From: Leucobacter sp. L43
GTDB taxonomy: Bacteria > Actinomycetota > Actinomycetes > Actinomycetales > Microbacteriaceae
Direction of reading: 5' to 3'
Length of the DNA stretch: 64,000 nt
NCBI RefSeq assembly: GCF_016597785.1
Contig: NZ_JAENJG010000002.1
Coordinates: forward strand, 496,001 to 560,000
Shown: positions 16,928-27,300 of the stretch, piece by piece
How the letters are laid out: every line of letters starts with the position of its first letter
Position numbering within the stretch: position 1 is the stretch's first letter
The notes under the pieces: generated by a model
Seen by the model: the letters and a program-made list of their open reading frames with translations, nothing else
Told to the model about the DNA's origin: nothing
The model's database searches: none
Made by a program: the position numbers and the translations under genes

Positions 16928-17150
16928 GGGGACCTTTCATGCTGAGACAGCGCTGCGAGCAGAACACTCGGAGATCATCTCGAGTGCCGCGTTCACCGCG
17001 GTGCTGCGTGCGTCGCTGCCGTTTGTCAGAGTGCGCGGGATCGCGCATCCGTTCGCCGCGGATCGGGCCGAACGGCGCCCAGGCTCAGGAGTCGAGCGGG
17101 CGGTGCGGTGAATTGCGACGCGTAACGCTCGAAGCGCTACACAGAGCATT

Positions 17151-18890
17151 CTACCCCATGGGGCTGATCGCTCGGATGTTGGTGCGGCGCGAGTCGTTCG
17201 ATGGTGCTGCTCCGGATGCGGGCGACCGGGGCTCGGGTGCGAACATCAAGCCTCCTGACGCCACCTCCGTCGTGAGGCGCAACCAGATCCAGAGGCGCGC
17301 GGACGGGTGGTCCATATCGATTCCGAGTTCCGCCCTGATCGAGTTGAGCCGATAGCGCACCGTGTTCTGGTGCACGTGCAGATCGAGCGCGGCCCGACGC
17401 ACGCTGCCTTGATGATCGAGCACCGAAAGCAGTGTCTCGGCGAGTCTCGTTTCATGCTCGCGGTCGTGTGCCAGGATCCTCTCGACGAGATCACCCTCGA
17501 GCAACTCGGAGTCATGCAGGATCTCGCCGACGTGCGCGAGCCCGAGATCGGAGTGCATCTCGGAGAACTCGGCGACGTCGGATGCGTCGTCGTCCCGGGT
17601 GACATGCCCGGCCGCGGCGGTGGATCGCGTGGCCTGAGTTCCCCGCGCCGTTGCATTGCGAGTGACGATGATGCGGCTGATGCTCGCCGCATCGCGGTAC
17701 GACCGGGGGATCAGCGACTGATTCTGCGCGATCCGGCCGATTCCGGCGACTGCGCCGCCTTCCGCGATCCGGGTGATGCGGTCTGCGAAAAGCCGCGTGT
17801 GCGCCGTGTCTGAGCTGCGGAGCAGGGCCACGGCGACGCCGTCCAGAAGGGCGCAGTGCGCCCAGGCGAACTGCCCTTTCGCGGTCGTCGAGACCTGGTG
17901 GAGGAGTTGCTGGGCCCTGAGCACCGGATTCGCGTCACCGAGTTCACACAAGCGGAAGCAGATGACCGTGTGCGCGGAACCGGGGTCGAGATCGAGCTGC
18001 GCTGCAGCCGCCCGGCGATTCGTCGCGTCCTCGAGCAACGCACGGATGAGGTCGGTGCTCCGTCGTTCATCCGCCTGAGCGGTTTCACGCGCGCGCAGCA
18101 TGTGATGCGCGACGAGCGGCTCGACGGAGTCGAGGAACTGCCTGGTTTCGTCGGCGCCGCTCGGGTCCACCTGGATCGCCCAGACGGTTCCCAAGAGTTC
18201 ACCGGCCGCGCGGACTGGAAGTGCGACGCGACCGTAGCGAGATTGCTTGCCGGGGAAGTGGAGCGCCGCCGTGGACGCGGCGAGTTGTTGGAACTGCGCG
18301 TCGACACGCGGGTGATGTCCCTCATGCAGCGCGAGCGTCGTCGACCGGCGCAGCGCATCGATGGGCTGGCCGACATGCGTGGAATACCCGATGATGCGAC
18401 CCGCGATGTCGACGAGACTGACGGCGCCGTTCGACAATGAGGCCAGCGTGTTCGCGAGTGCGAAGAGGTCCCCCTGTCTGATGCCTCCCGTAACGAGCCG
18501 CGCGTCCGCCGAACCGAGGGCGCGCAGTGACTGCGCGACATCGGCCCAGTCCGCCTCCCGTTCGAGCAGCAGCAGTGCGGATGCGAGGTCGGAAGGCAGT
18601 CGCGGAAGACCCGATTCGGGCCGTTTGACGATGACACCGGCGGCACCGTGATCGAGGAGGGCTCGCACGCGGACGGCGAGATTCGGGCCTGCAGCATCGA
18701 GACCAGGCGCGAGTACCAGGTGATCTGCGTACCGGCGTTCGTGCGGTTCGTTCTCGAAGAAGACGCACCCCAGAAAACGACGATCTCCCGCCTCTGCCGA
18801 CGGATCCAGTCCCGCGAGCATGCCATCCAATGCATCGAGGGCGGCGCGGAAGCGCGTCGCCTCTCGGTCGGGGGTAGCGTTCGCGTTCAT
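17151..18890 (-). CDS. PucR family transcriptional regulator
   Basis: This is a 579-residue regulator with the PucR/CdaR architecture: an N-terminal sensory half (about 1-200), a GGDEF-like middle domain, and a C-terminal helix-turn-helix of the HTH_30 type (LAETLLSVLDHQGSVRRAALDLHVHQNTVRYRLNSI, about 505-540). Members respond to small metabolites such as purines, glycerate or amino acids. The frame opens 57 codons upstream, but the ATG at 18890 has GGAG six bases before it and homology begins near it. It is divergent from an ABC importer operon that ends in an alpha-hydroxy-acid oxidase homologue, so it probably controls that operon in response to the transported compound. The region between carries a GAGAAC-N8-GTTCTC dyad. 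Confidence 0.87.
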   Translation of the reverse strand: MNANATPDREATRFRAALDALDGMLAGLDPSAEAGDRRFLGCVFFENEPHERRYADHLVLAPGLDAAGPNLAVRVRALLDHGAAGVIVKRPESGLPRLPSDLASALLLLEREADWADVAQSLRALGSADARLVTGGIRQGDLFALANTLASLSNGAVSLVDIAGRIIGYSTHVGQPIDALRRSTTLALHEGHHPRVDAQFQQLAASTAALHFPGKQSRYGRVALPVRAAGELLGTVWAIQVDPSGADETRQFLDSVEPLVAHHMLRARETAQADERRSTDLIRALLEDATNRRAAAAQLDLDPGSAHTVICFRLCELGDANPVLRAQQLLHQVSTTAKGQFAWAHCALLDGVAVALLRSSDTAHTRLFADRITRIAEGGAVAGIGRIAQNQSLIPRSYRDAASISRIIVTRNATARGTQATRSTAAAGHVTRDDDASDVAEFSEMHSDLGLAHVGEILHDSELLEGDLVERILAHDREHETRLAETLLSVLDHQGSVRRAALDLHVHQNTVRYRLNSIRAELGIDMDHPSARLWIWLRLTTEVASGGLMFAPEPRSPASGAAPSNDSRRTNIRAISPMG

Positions 18891-18923
18891 ACAATTCTCC
18901 AATGAATGGAACGTCTCTTCAGA

Positions 18924-18943
18924 GAGAACTCTATATCGTTCTC
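18924..18943. promoter_or_regulatory. Inverted repeat GAGAAC-N8-GTTCTC, candidate PucR operator
   Basis: There are perfect 6-bp arms with an AT-rich 8-base spacer (TCTATATC) in the 104-bp region between the divergent PucR gene and the ABC importer. A second, wider pair ATGGAAC (18906-18912) and GTTCCAT (18970-18976) flanks it symmetrically. Confidence 0.4.
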
Positions 18944-18994
18944 GCTCGCTGTCCTCCACACTGTGGGAAGTTCCATAGATATCGAGGGAGAGCA

Positions 18995-19912
18995 ATGATG
19001 CACTTGACGACTCGAACCCGCGCCTGCGCGGGGATTGCAACGGCGTTGGTCGTCGCCGCACTGATGTCCGCCTGCAGCCAGAGCGAAGCGCCTGGCTCGG
19101 AGACCGGGGCCGGGGAAGCCGCTGAGCCCGTCAGCATCGATGCCGTGCCGGAGGCCGTCGCGCTCCTGCCCGAATCGATCTCGGACGCGGGCGTGCTCCG
19201 AGTCGCCATCCCCACCAATGAGCCACCGACCCAGTTCTATCGTGAGGGCACCCAGGAGATGACGGGCCTCAACCCCGACATCGCTGCGCTCATCGCCGAT
19301 GCCCTCGGCCTCGAACTCGAGGTGGTCGTGAGCAACTTCGATTCCATCATTCCGGGGCTCGCTGCGAACCGCTTCGATATGACGGTCTCATCGATGACGC
19401 CGACAGTCGAACGGATGGAAGCGCTCGACTTCGTCGAATACGTCAACATGGGCAGCGCGCTCGTCGTGCCGACGGGCAATCCAGACAGGATCGCCTTCGA
19501 TGCGCTGTGCGGAAAACGCGTGGCCGTACTGACGGGCTCGTACCAGCTCACGGTTCAGATTCCCGACCTCGACGCCGCATGCACGGCCGCGGGGCAAGAT
19601 CCGCTCGAGATTCAGCAATTCCAGGACACCAGGCAGGCCATTAGCTCACTCGCGAGCGATCGAAGCGACGTGGTGTACGCGGACGGTCCGATCCTGAGCT
19701 ATGCGACCCTGCAGAACCCCGACTTCGAGGTCGCCGAGGAGAACAATGTCGCGCCGGTCGGCATCGGCATCACCAAGGGCACTGGGATGACCGAACCCGT
19801 CGAGGCCGCGATGACCGCGATCATCGAATCTCCCGAGTACGGTTCCGTGCTGAGCGCATACGGACTCGAATCGATGGCCGTCACCGAGGCCCGCGTCAAC
19901 GTGGCACAGTAG
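18995..19912 (+). CDS. ABC transporter substrate-binding lipoprotein (polar amino-acid type)
   Basis: This is a 305-residue extracellular solute receptor of the family 3 periplasmic-binding fold. The signal peptide ends in the lipobox LMSAC (Cys about 28), after which an acidic Gly/Ala linker leads to the core: GVLRVAIPTNEPPTQFY, LNPDIAALIADALGLELE, RFDMTVSSMTPTVERMEALDF and the second lobe beginning GKRVAVLTGSYQ. It should capture an amino acid or similar small polar anion and deliver it to the permease encoded next. GAGGGAG lies a few bases before two adjacent ATGs at 18995 and 18998; either could be used. The downstream oxidase homologue suggests a hydroxy-acid ligand as an alternative to an amino acid. 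Confidence 0.88.
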   Translation: MMHLTTRTRACAGIATALVVAALMSACSQSEAPGSETGAGEAAEPVSIDAVPEAVALLPESISDAGVLRVAIPTNEPPTQFYREGTQEMTGLNPDIAALIADALGLELEVVVSNFDSIIPGLAANRFDMTVSSMTPTVERMEALDFVEYVNMGSALVVPTGNPDRIAFDALCGKRVAVLTGSYQLTVQIPDLDAACTAAGQDPLEIQQFQDTRQAISSLASDRSDVVYADGPILSYATLQNPDFEVAEENNVAPVGIGITKGTGMTEPVEAAMTAIIESPEYGSVLSAYGLESMAVTEARVNVAQ

Positions 19913-19926
19913 GCAGGCGGGGCGCA

Positions 19927-20868
19927 ATGATGCACACGGTCGGAACCCCGACGCAGGTCCAGTCGACGCTCACCTCGCTCGAAGTTCAGCCGCGCAAGCG
20001 GTGGCTCCCGCTGCTCGGTGCGGCAGTCGTCGTTTTCATCGTCGTGGCCGGGCTCTGGGATGTCGCCACGAACGAGCGCTTCCGCTGGCCCGTCGTGTTC
20101 GAGTACCTCTTCAATCCGCAGATCCTCTCGGGGGTCGGTCTGACGCTGACGCTGACCGTCGTATCGATGACGTTCGGCATTCTGCTGGGGATCGTGCTGG
20201 CGATCATGCGACTCGCGAAGAACCCGACGATCTCGATGGCGGCGGGGGCCTACATCTGGTTCTTCCGCGGCACGCCGCTCCTCGTGCAGCTGATCTTCTG
20301 GTACAACATCGCGGCTCTCTACCCGGTGATCGCCCTCGGGCTGCCGTTCGGCGGTCCGAGCGTCGCCATCGGCGAGGCGAACGTGCTGATCACGCCGCTC
20401 ACCGCAGCACTGCTCGGGCTCGCGCTCAATGAGGCCGCCTACATGGCGGAGATCATCCGCAGCGGAATTCAAGCCGTCGACGAAGGGCAGCGCGACGCCG
20501 GTCGCGCGATCGGGATGACCGACGCGAAGCTCATGTGGCGTGTGGTGCTTCCCCAGGCGATGCGCATCGTGATCCCGCCGACGGGGAATCAGGTCATCTC
20601 GATGCTCAAGGGCACCTCCTTGGTGAGCGTGCTGGCGATCTCGGATCTGCTGTACTCAGCGCAGATCATCTACGCGTTGAACTACCAGACGATTCCGTTG
20701 CTGCTCGTCGCATGCGCCTGGTACCTCCTCCTCACCTCGATCCTGACCGCCGTGCAGGGGCGTCTCGAAGTGCGGTACGGCCGAGGATTTCAACCCCGCC
20801 CCCAACGGAGATTCCGCCGCAGCGCGCGTGCTGCGGTGCGCACCGGCGAGCAGGAGGACCGGAGATGA
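19927..20868 (+). CDS. ABC transporter permease (polar amino-acid type)
   Basis: This is a 313-residue inner-membrane subunit of a HisM/GlnP-type importer. After a cytoplasmic N-terminus come an extra helix ([19 protein letters not shown]) and then the canonical permease domain: [27 protein letters not shown] and the ATPase-contact loop [30 protein letters not shown], with [15 protein letters not shown]. Only one permease gene is present, so the channel is probably a homodimer. It begins 14 bases after the receptor gene, and its stop overlaps the ATPase start (ATGA), so the three are co-translated. Confidence 0.92.
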   Translation: MMHTVGTPTQVQSTLTSLEVQPRKRWLPLLGAAVVVFIVVAGLWDVATNERFRWPVVFEYLFNPQILSGVGLTLTLTVVSMTFGILLGIVLAIMRLAKNPTISMAAGAYIWFFRGTPLLVQLIFWYNIAALYPVIALGLPFGGPSVAIGEANVLITPLTAALLGLALNEAAYMAEIIRSGIQAVDEGQRDAGRAIGMTDAKLMWRVVLPQAMRIVIPPTGNQVISMLKGTSLVSVLAISDLLYSAQIIYALNYQTIPLLLVACAWYLLLTSILTAVQGRLEVRYGRGFQPRPQRRFRRSARAAVRTGEQEDRR

Positions 20869-21632
20869 ACGGCAAGATGATCGAAATTCGCGGACTGCGC
20901 AAGTCTTTCAGAGACAATGTGGTGCTCGCCGATGTCTCGCTCTCGGTCGAGGCTGGGTCGGTCACCTGTCTGATCGGACCGTCGGGGTCGGGGAAGACGA
21001 CGCTCCTGCGCTGCGTGAACCGCCTCGAGACGATCGACGCGGGGATTCTGCTCGTCGACGGGCAGCTCGTCGGCGCCGAGCGCCGACGAGGAAGGCTCGT
21101 GGAAGCCCGCCCCGGGGCCATCGCCCGGTCGCGCACGCAGACCGGAATGGTCTTCCAGCGATTCAAGCTGTTCCCGCATCGCACAGCACTCGAGAACGTC
21201 ATGGAGGGGCCCGTGCACGTGCTCCGGCGGCCCCGGGGCGAGGTGCAGGCCGAAGCTGAACGACTGCTCGAGCGCGTTGGCCTCGCCCACAAGACCGATG
21301 CCTACCCGCAGGAGCTCTCGGGGGGTCAGCAGCAACGCGTCGCGATCGCTCGTGCGCTCGCGATGCAGCCCAAGCTCCTCCTGTTCGATGAGCCGACGTC
21401 GGCGCTCGACCCCGAGCTGGTCGGCGAGGTGCTCGCTGTGATGAAGGATCTCGCCGCCGAAGGCATGACGATGCTCGTCGTGACGCACGAACTCGGTTTC
21501 GCGCGAGAGGCGGCCGACCAGGTGGTCTTCATGGACGGCGGCGTCGTCGTCGAGAGCGGAACGCCTGAGTCGGTGATCGGTGATCCGCAGCAGGATCGTA
21601 CGCGCGCGTTCCTCTCCCGCGTGCTGGCGTAG
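20865..21632 (+). CDS. ABC transporter ATP-binding protein (polar amino-acid type)
   Basis: This is a 255-residue ATPase subunit that powers the importer encoded upstream. Walker [10 protein letters not shown] (about 42-50), the Q-loop in [12 protein letters not shown], signature LSGGQQQR (about 150), Walker [15 protein letters not shown] and the H-loop VVTHE are all intact. The closest class is the GlnQ/HisP group. The ATG at 20865 overlaps the permease stop by four bases and has AGGAGG eight bases upstream. The alpha-hydroxy-acid oxidase homologue follows after 37 bases, probably in the same transcript. Confidence 0.92.
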   Translation: MNGKMIEIRGLRKSFRDNVVLADVSLSVEAGSVTCLIGPSGSGKTTLLRCVNRLETIDAGILLVDGQLVGAERRRGRLVEARPGAIARSRTQTGMVFQRFKLFPHRTALENVMEGPVHVLRRPRGEVQAEAERLLERVGLAHKTDAYPQELSGGQQQRVAIARALAMQPKLLLFDEPTSALDPELVGEVLAVMKDLAAEGMTMLVVTHELGFAREAADQVVFMDGGVVVESGTPESVIGDPQQDRTRAFLSRVLA

Positions 21633-21669
21633 ACGTACCACCCCATTCGAGATGCCCTGAGGGAGTGCA

Positions 21670-22848
21670 GTGAACCTAGACAAGATGATGAGCGTCGAGC
21701 AGATGCAGCGCGGTGCCGTGCGCAGGCTGCCGAAGATGGTGTCCGACTTCCTCGATGGCGGCGCGCTCGACGAGACCACCCTTCGCCGCAACCGCGAGGC
21801 GTACGAAGCCGTGTCCCTGCGTCAGCGAGTGCTCGTGAATCTCGAGCGCATCGATCCGATGACGACAGTGCTCGGGCACGGCTACGACGTGCCGATGATC
21901 GTGTCGCCCATGGGGCTTCTCACGGTGTGTCATCCCGACGCCGATGTCGCGATCGCCGCCGCCGCGCGAGCCGCGGGAAGTCTGATGGTGCACAGCCCCT
22001 GGTCCGGCGTGTCGATCGAGGAGACGTTCGAAGCAGCGGGCGGGCGCATGTGGGAGCAGATCGCATTCTGGCGACAGCCTGGAGAGACGGACCAGCACCT
22101 GTCGCGTGCACGAAACCTTGGCGTCGACACCATTGTCGTCGCCGGTGATGTCGCCGTTTCGAGTAAGCGCGAGCGCGATCTCAGGCACGGAACGGCAATG
22201 CCTCCGAAACCACCGGTTCGGGATGTGCTCGACGTCGCGCTGCACCCGCGCTGGGTGACGCGTTGGTTGACCGGGCGCAAAATGACGTGGGGCACCTACG
22301 CCATATCCGGCAGGCCGATCAAGATGTCCGAGATGGAGCGCTGGATGGAGAGCAACGGAGGAAACACCCGTGCCACGTGGGATGATGTCGCCGAGCTTCG
22401 GCGCCGGTGGGATGGCCGCTTGCTCGTCAAGGGGATCATGACTCCGGAGGATGCAGAGCTCGCATTGCATCACGGAGCAGATGGTGTATTCGTCTCCAAC
22501 CACGGCGGGCGGCAGTTCGACGGTCAACCGGGAACCCTCGACGTCTTGCCGGCGATCGCCGAGGCGGTCAACGGGCGCGGGGCGGTCATCGTCGACGGCG
22601 GGGTGCGTCGCGGATCGGATATCGTCACTGCGATCGCAGCGGGCGCCGACCTCGTGGCGGGCGGGAGGCCGTTCGCGTATGGGCTCGCTGCGGGCGGGCG
22701 GGCTGGCGTCGAACGGGTCTTCGAGATCCTCTTGGACGAGTTGAGAACCGCGATGGGCTCAGTGGGCAGCACGCAGATCTCCGACCTGGGCGCGCATGTG
22801 ATGAACGGGGGATCGCACCGGCCCGGTCGGCCGGCTGTGCATCAGTGA
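21670..22848 (+). CDS. FMN-dependent alpha-hydroxy-acid oxidase homologue with altered active site
   Basis: This is a 392-residue member of the glycolate oxidase / L-lactate dehydrogenase / mandelate dehydrogenase TIM-barrel family. The FMN and catalytic motif SNHGGRQ is intact (His 278, Arg 281), as are the barrel Lys (VKGIMTPED, K254), Asp 160 and Arg 167 in SSKRERD. Two tyrosines that in the family contact the substrate are replaced: the fdYldGGA motif reads SDFLDGGA (Phe 27), and the QLY motif reads QIA (Ala 132). The barrel also has an unusual VVAGDVAVSS strand. The start is GTG at 21670 with a GAGGGAG motif just upstream. It is the last gene of the PucR-linked ABC operon, so its substrate is probably what the importer brings in. 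Activity on ordinary lactate or glycolate is doubtful. Confidence 0.85.
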   Translation: MNLDKMMSVEQMQRGAVRRLPKMVSDFLDGGALDETTLRRNREAYEAVSLRQRVLVNLERIDPMTTVLGHGYDVPMIVSPMGLLTVCHPDADVAIAAAARAAGSLMVHSPWSGVSIEETFEAAGGRMWEQIAFWRQPGETDQHLSRARNLGVDTIVVAGDVAVSSKRERDLRHGTAMPPKPPVRDVLDVALHPRWVTRWLTGRKMTWGTYAISGRPIKMSEMERWMESNGGNTRATWDDVAELRRRWDGRLLVKGIMTPEDAELALHHGADGVFVSNHGGRQFDGQPGTLDVLPAIAEAVNGRGAVIVDGGVRRGSDIVTAIAAGADLVAGGRPFAYGLAAGGRAGVERVFEILLDELRTAMGSVGSTQISDLGAHVMNGGSHRPGRPAVHQ

Positions 22849-22937
22849 TTTCGCATTCTCGAAAAATCTGGTGTTCTTCGACGGAAAGTTCTGAGATTCA
22901 CGAGCGCTAGCGGCCGGCACTCTGCCAGCATGTGGCC

Positions 22938-24239
22938 ATGGGACGGATCACGATACGCGAATTCCACGACGACGACCTCGACGCGGTCGTCCGCTTGTGG
23001 TGGGAGGCGCACTCCACATCGGAGCAGCCGGTGTACTCGCTCGCCGAGGTCACCGCCTCGTGTCGCGAGGACCATGCGGTGGTCGCGGTCCGCGATGATC
23101 ACGTGGTGGCCGCCGCAGTCGGTCGGGCGGCCCACGCGCAGGGGTGGATCGTGTTCTTCGGGGTCGATGAGGATGCGCGCAGCGACAATACCTCTGGGGC
23201 GCTGCTCGACGCGCTCGAACGGAAGATGGCGCCGCTCGGGCTCGGCACGCTCTCGGTGCTGACGCCGGAGAGCAGTCGTATCGACCTGCTCACCTCGAAC
23301 GGATTCCAGTTGCAGCACAACCTGCGCTACCTGGAGCGGCAGATGCCCGTGCAGCGACGCGAGCTCGAGTTGTTGAAGGATCTGGGCGGTCGGATCCTGC
23401 CCCGCCACTTGTGGGAGCAGGTCGCCGGGATGCGGCACGAGAAGCAGCTGCTCGAGGAGCGCCTCGTGGCGCCGCTCGCGCAGCCCGATCTCGCCGACCG
23501 GTACGGTGTGGTGCCGCCGCACGCGGTGATGCTGTTCGGGCCGCCCGGCACGGGGAAGACGACCTTCGCGAAGGCCGTGGCATCGCGGCTCGACTGGCCG
23601 TTCATCGAGGTCTTCCCGTCGCGTCTCGGGGACGGCGTCACGAGTATGGCCTCCTCGCTCCGGGCCGTCTTCGAGCAGATCGCGGAGTTGGAGCACGGCG
23701 TGGTGTTCATCGACGAGGTCGAGGAGATCGCGTCGCAGCGCAGCGACCCGCCGACGCCGACGCAGGGTGTCACCAACGAGTTGCTCAAGGTCGTCGCGGA
23801 CTTCCGCGACCGGGAGGGCATGCTGCTGGTGTGCGCGACGAACTTCGTGCGCGCGCTCGACGCGGCCTTTCTCCGGCACGGCCGGTTCGACTACGTGCTG
23901 CCCATCGGGCTGCCGGACGCCGAGGCGCGAGAGGCGATCTGGCGCCGGTACGTGCCGACCAGCGTGTCGCCCGCGATCGACTTCGCTCAGCTCGTTCGGG
24001 TGAGCGAAGGGCTCACGCCCGCCGATATCGAGTACGCCGCGCGTCGCGCCTCCCAGGATGCGCTGGCGCGAGTGCTCAGGGGCGGGGAGGACGCGGCTCG
24101 CTCCGCCGCGTCCGCGACATCGCCCACGCATCTCTCGACCGACGATTACACCGCGGCGCTCTCCGTGACGCGCGCCACCGTCTCGACGGAGCAGCAGGAG
24201 GCCTTTCTCGAGGACATCGAGGCGCTGGCCCGCCTGTAG
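22938..24239 (+). CDS. GNAT acetyltransferase-AAA+ ATPase fusion protein
   Basis: This is a 433-residue two-domain protein. Residues 1-135 look like a GNAT N-acetyltransferase (ITIREFHDDDLDAVVRLWWEA start, HVVAAAVGRAA strand, LLTSNGFQLQHNLRYLERQM end), although the acetyl-CoA loop (ARSDNTSGALLDAL) is a poor match to the usual RxxGxG. Residues 150-433 form a FtsH/SpoVK-like AAA+ module: Walker A FGPPGTGKTTFAKA (about 199), Walker B VVFIDEVEEI (about 256), an arginine-finger region RHGRFDYVLPIGLPD, and a C-terminal lid with LTPADIEYAARRASQ. It may remodel or modify a protein partner; no partner is apparent. ATG at 22938 is chosen; GTG at 22932 is possible. No clear Shine-Dalgarno is visible. 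Confidence 0.78.
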   Translation: MGRITIREFHDDDLDAVVRLWWEAHSTSEQPVYSLAEVTASCREDHAVVAVRDDHVVAAAVGRAAHAQGWIVFFGVDEDARSDNTSGALLDALERKMAPLGLGTLSVLTPESSRIDLLTSNGFQLQHNLRYLERQMPVQRRELELLKDLGGRILPRHLWEQVAGMRHEKQLLEERLVAPLAQPDLADRYGVVPPHAVMLFGPPGTGKTTFAKAVASRLDWPFIEVFPSRLGDGVTSMASSLRAVFEQIAELEHGVVFIDEVEEIASQRSDPPTPTQGVTNELLKVVADFRDREGMLLVCATNFVRALDAAFLRHGRFDYVLPIGLPDAEAREAIWRRYVPTSVSPAIDFAQLVRVSEGLTPADIEYAARRASQDALARVLRGGEDAARSAASATSPTHLSTDDYTAALSVTRATVSTEQQEAFLEDIEALARL

Positions 24240-24364
24240 CCGTCGATTCTCTCTGGCGCAGCGCTGCCAGCACTCGATGTCGGACGCACGCGGTAGCGTC
24301 GGAGGCAGCCGCCGCGCAGGCCATCGAGCCGGCACCCATCGCGGCGTCGATGAAGGGAGCGCGC

Positions 24365-27300
24365 ATGTTCGTGCAGGATCGGCCGGCCGGTGCCGGGCAT
24401 CGCGTCGTCACCAGCGCGAGCGACCTCACTGCGGCGAGCCGCTGCGAGTTCGCCTTTCTGCGCCGATTCGACGCAAAACTCGGCCGCGATGTGGTGATGC
24501 CGCCCGACGACGACCCGATGCTGCAGCGCGCTGCACGTCTCGGCGACGCGCACGAGGAGCGCGTGCTGGCGGGTTACATCGACCGGCTCGGTGCGGGCAC
24601 CAGCGGCTCTGCCGGGGGAGTGGTCTCAGTGCCGCGACCCGAATCGATGTCGGCGAGTGACCTCGGGGCGGTCGCCTTCGAGACCGTGCGAGCGCTCGCG
24701 GGCGGCGCCGAGGTCGTCTTTCAGGCGACGTTCTTCGACCCCGAGCAGCGCCCGGCGCGAGGTGGCGAGCCCGAGATCGGGTTCGTCGGATTCGCCGACT
24801 TCCTGCGCCGCCTTCCCGACGGCCGGTACGAGGTGCAAGACACGAAGCTCGCGCGCCGAGCGAAGGTGACGGCGCTCATGCAGCTCGCGGCCTACGCCGA
24901 GCAGCTCGAGCGCGTCGGTGTGGCCGTTGCCGAGACGGCGGTGCTCATCTTGGGAGACGGCGCCGAATCGAGACACCGCATCTCCGACATCGCTCCCGTG
25001 TTTCGCGCACGTCGGGCTCGCATGCACGCCCTGCTCACCGCACGGTTCAGCGCAGCCGGCCTCGACGGCGATCGCTCGCACGCCGAGCCGATCGCCTGGG
25101 GCGCCTCGGGCATCGTCGCCTGCGGGCGATGCGAGGTCTGCACCCCCGAAGTGGAGCGCACCCGCGACCCGCTGCTCATCGCCGGCATCCGCGCCACGCA
25201 ACGAGATGCGCTCGTCGCCGCGGGGCTCGACACCGTCGACCGCGTCGCGGAGGCTCTCGATCCGGTGCGCTCCGAGACCGTGCAGGTGCCGGGCGTCGCT
25301 GGTCCCGTGCTGCTCCGGCTCGCGGAGCAGGCGCAGCTGCAGGTGCGGGCACTGGCTGCCGGCGAAGGATCCGCGCCGCCGTTTCTCGTCGCGCAGCCGG
25401 GCGCGCTCGCGGCGATCCCCGAGCCGAACCCCGGCGACCTCTTCTTCGATTTCGAGGGCGACCCGCTGTTTCGAGCTCCTGGCCCCGACGACACCGCGCA
25501 CTGGGGCATCGACTATCTCTTCGGAATGGTCGATACTGACGAGCGATTCACCGCCATCTGGGCGCACGATCTCATGGCAGAGCGACGCGCCCTCGAAGCG
25601 TTTCTCGCATGCGTAGCGGAGCGCAGGCAGCGGTACCCCGGCATGAAGATCTACCACTACGCCGCATACGAGCGCACGCACCTCGCCTCCATCGCCGCCC
25701 GCCACGGCGTCGGAGAAGCGGAGGTCGACGCGCTGCTCCGCGAGCACGTGCTCGTCGACCTGTATCCGATCGTGCGCGCGGCACTTCGCGTCGGCACGCG
25801 ATCGTACTCGATCAAAAAGCTCGAACCGCTCTACATGGGCGACGAACTGCGCGACGAAGCGGGCGTGACGAGCGGCGCGCAGTCGGTGACCGAGTACGCC
25901 GAGGCGAGCGCTCAGCTCAGCTCCGAAGACCCGGCGATCCGCCTCGAGGGCCAGCGGCGCATGGAAGCGATCGGCGACTACAACCGTTACGACTGCGTCT
26001 CGACGCTGCGGCTGCGCGACTGGCTGCTGCGGCTCGCCGAGGAGCACGGCGTCGCACCGTATGTTCCTGAGCCCGCGTTGTCCGAGAGCCGGCCGCAGCT
26101 CGAGCTGAGCCGCATCGGCGCCGCACTCGCAGAACACGCCACTGCGTTCGCAGAACACGATCGGCCAGCCGACCGAGCCGCAGCCGCCCTCGCAGCGAGC
26201 GCCATCGACTATCACGAGCGCGAGCAGAAATCGTTCTGGTGGGCCCACTTCGCCCGAATGGTCGATCCCATCGAAGACTGGGCGGATACGCGCGACGTGC
26301 TCGTCGTGGATCCGAGTTCGAGCCGCGTCGAGGCGGACTGGCATGTGCCGCCGCGAGCGCGCGCCGAGCGGAGGCACATCCGCCTCGCCGGGGAAGCCGC
26401 CCCTGGATCGCGGTTTCGGGAGAACGGCGACGCGTTCGCCCTGTACGCGCACCCATCGCCCTTCCCGCAGTACGGCGCAGCGCCGGGCTCCCGCGGCGCG
26501 AGGCAGGTGAGCATCCTCGAAGCCCGCGATGAGGGCGCGACGGTGCAGGAGAACCTGCCGGCGAAGGTCGAGCACTATGCAGTCCTCCCGGTGGCGCTGA
26601 CGCCCGGACCGCCGCCGCGTGCTGGCGCTCAGAAGAGCGCGATCGAAGAGTGGGGTGCCGCGCTCGCCCGGTCGCTGGATCGCGGATCGTTTCCCGCCGA
26701 TCCGGCGGTCGACCTGCTCCGCAGAGTACCGCCGCGTCTCAGCGGCGGAACGGCGCTCGTCTCGCCCGGGTCCGGGCAGGCGCTCGAGGCAGCGGGTGGC
26801 GATGTCGACGCGCGCCGAATCGGAGCCGTCATCGCCTCCCTGCTGCAGCTCGATCGGTCAGCGCTCGCCGTGCAGGGTCCGCCGGGAACGGGAAAGACCT
26901 ATCTCGCCGCCCGCGTCATCCGGCAGCTGGTCGAGCGACACCAGTGGACCATCGGCGTCGTCGCCCAATCGCATCGGGTCGTCGAGAACGTACTCACGGG
27001 CGTCGTGCGAGCCGGACTGGCCCCGGCCCTGGTCGGGAAGGCGGCCCAGCGAGGGGCGGACCCCGCAGATGTCGCCGCAGCGCCGTACACAGTGCTCCGC
27101 AGCGGTGGGCAGGCTTCATTTCTCGCGGGGCATCGACGCGCCGAGCGCGGCGCTGTCATCGGAGGCACCGCATGGGACTTCAGCAACGCTGAACGAGTGG
27201 CGCGGCATGAGCTCGACCTGCTCGTCGTCGACGAGGCCGGCCAGTTCTCGCTGGCCCCGACGATCGCCGCCTCGGTCGCCGCTCGCCGCGTGCTGCTGCT

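Noticed and set aside
23411-24364. Upstream extension of the nuclease-helicase frame by 318 codons
   Set aside because: This part lies out of frame inside the GNAT-AAA gene and is Arg/Ala-rich noise; a good ribosome site marks ATG 24365 as the start.
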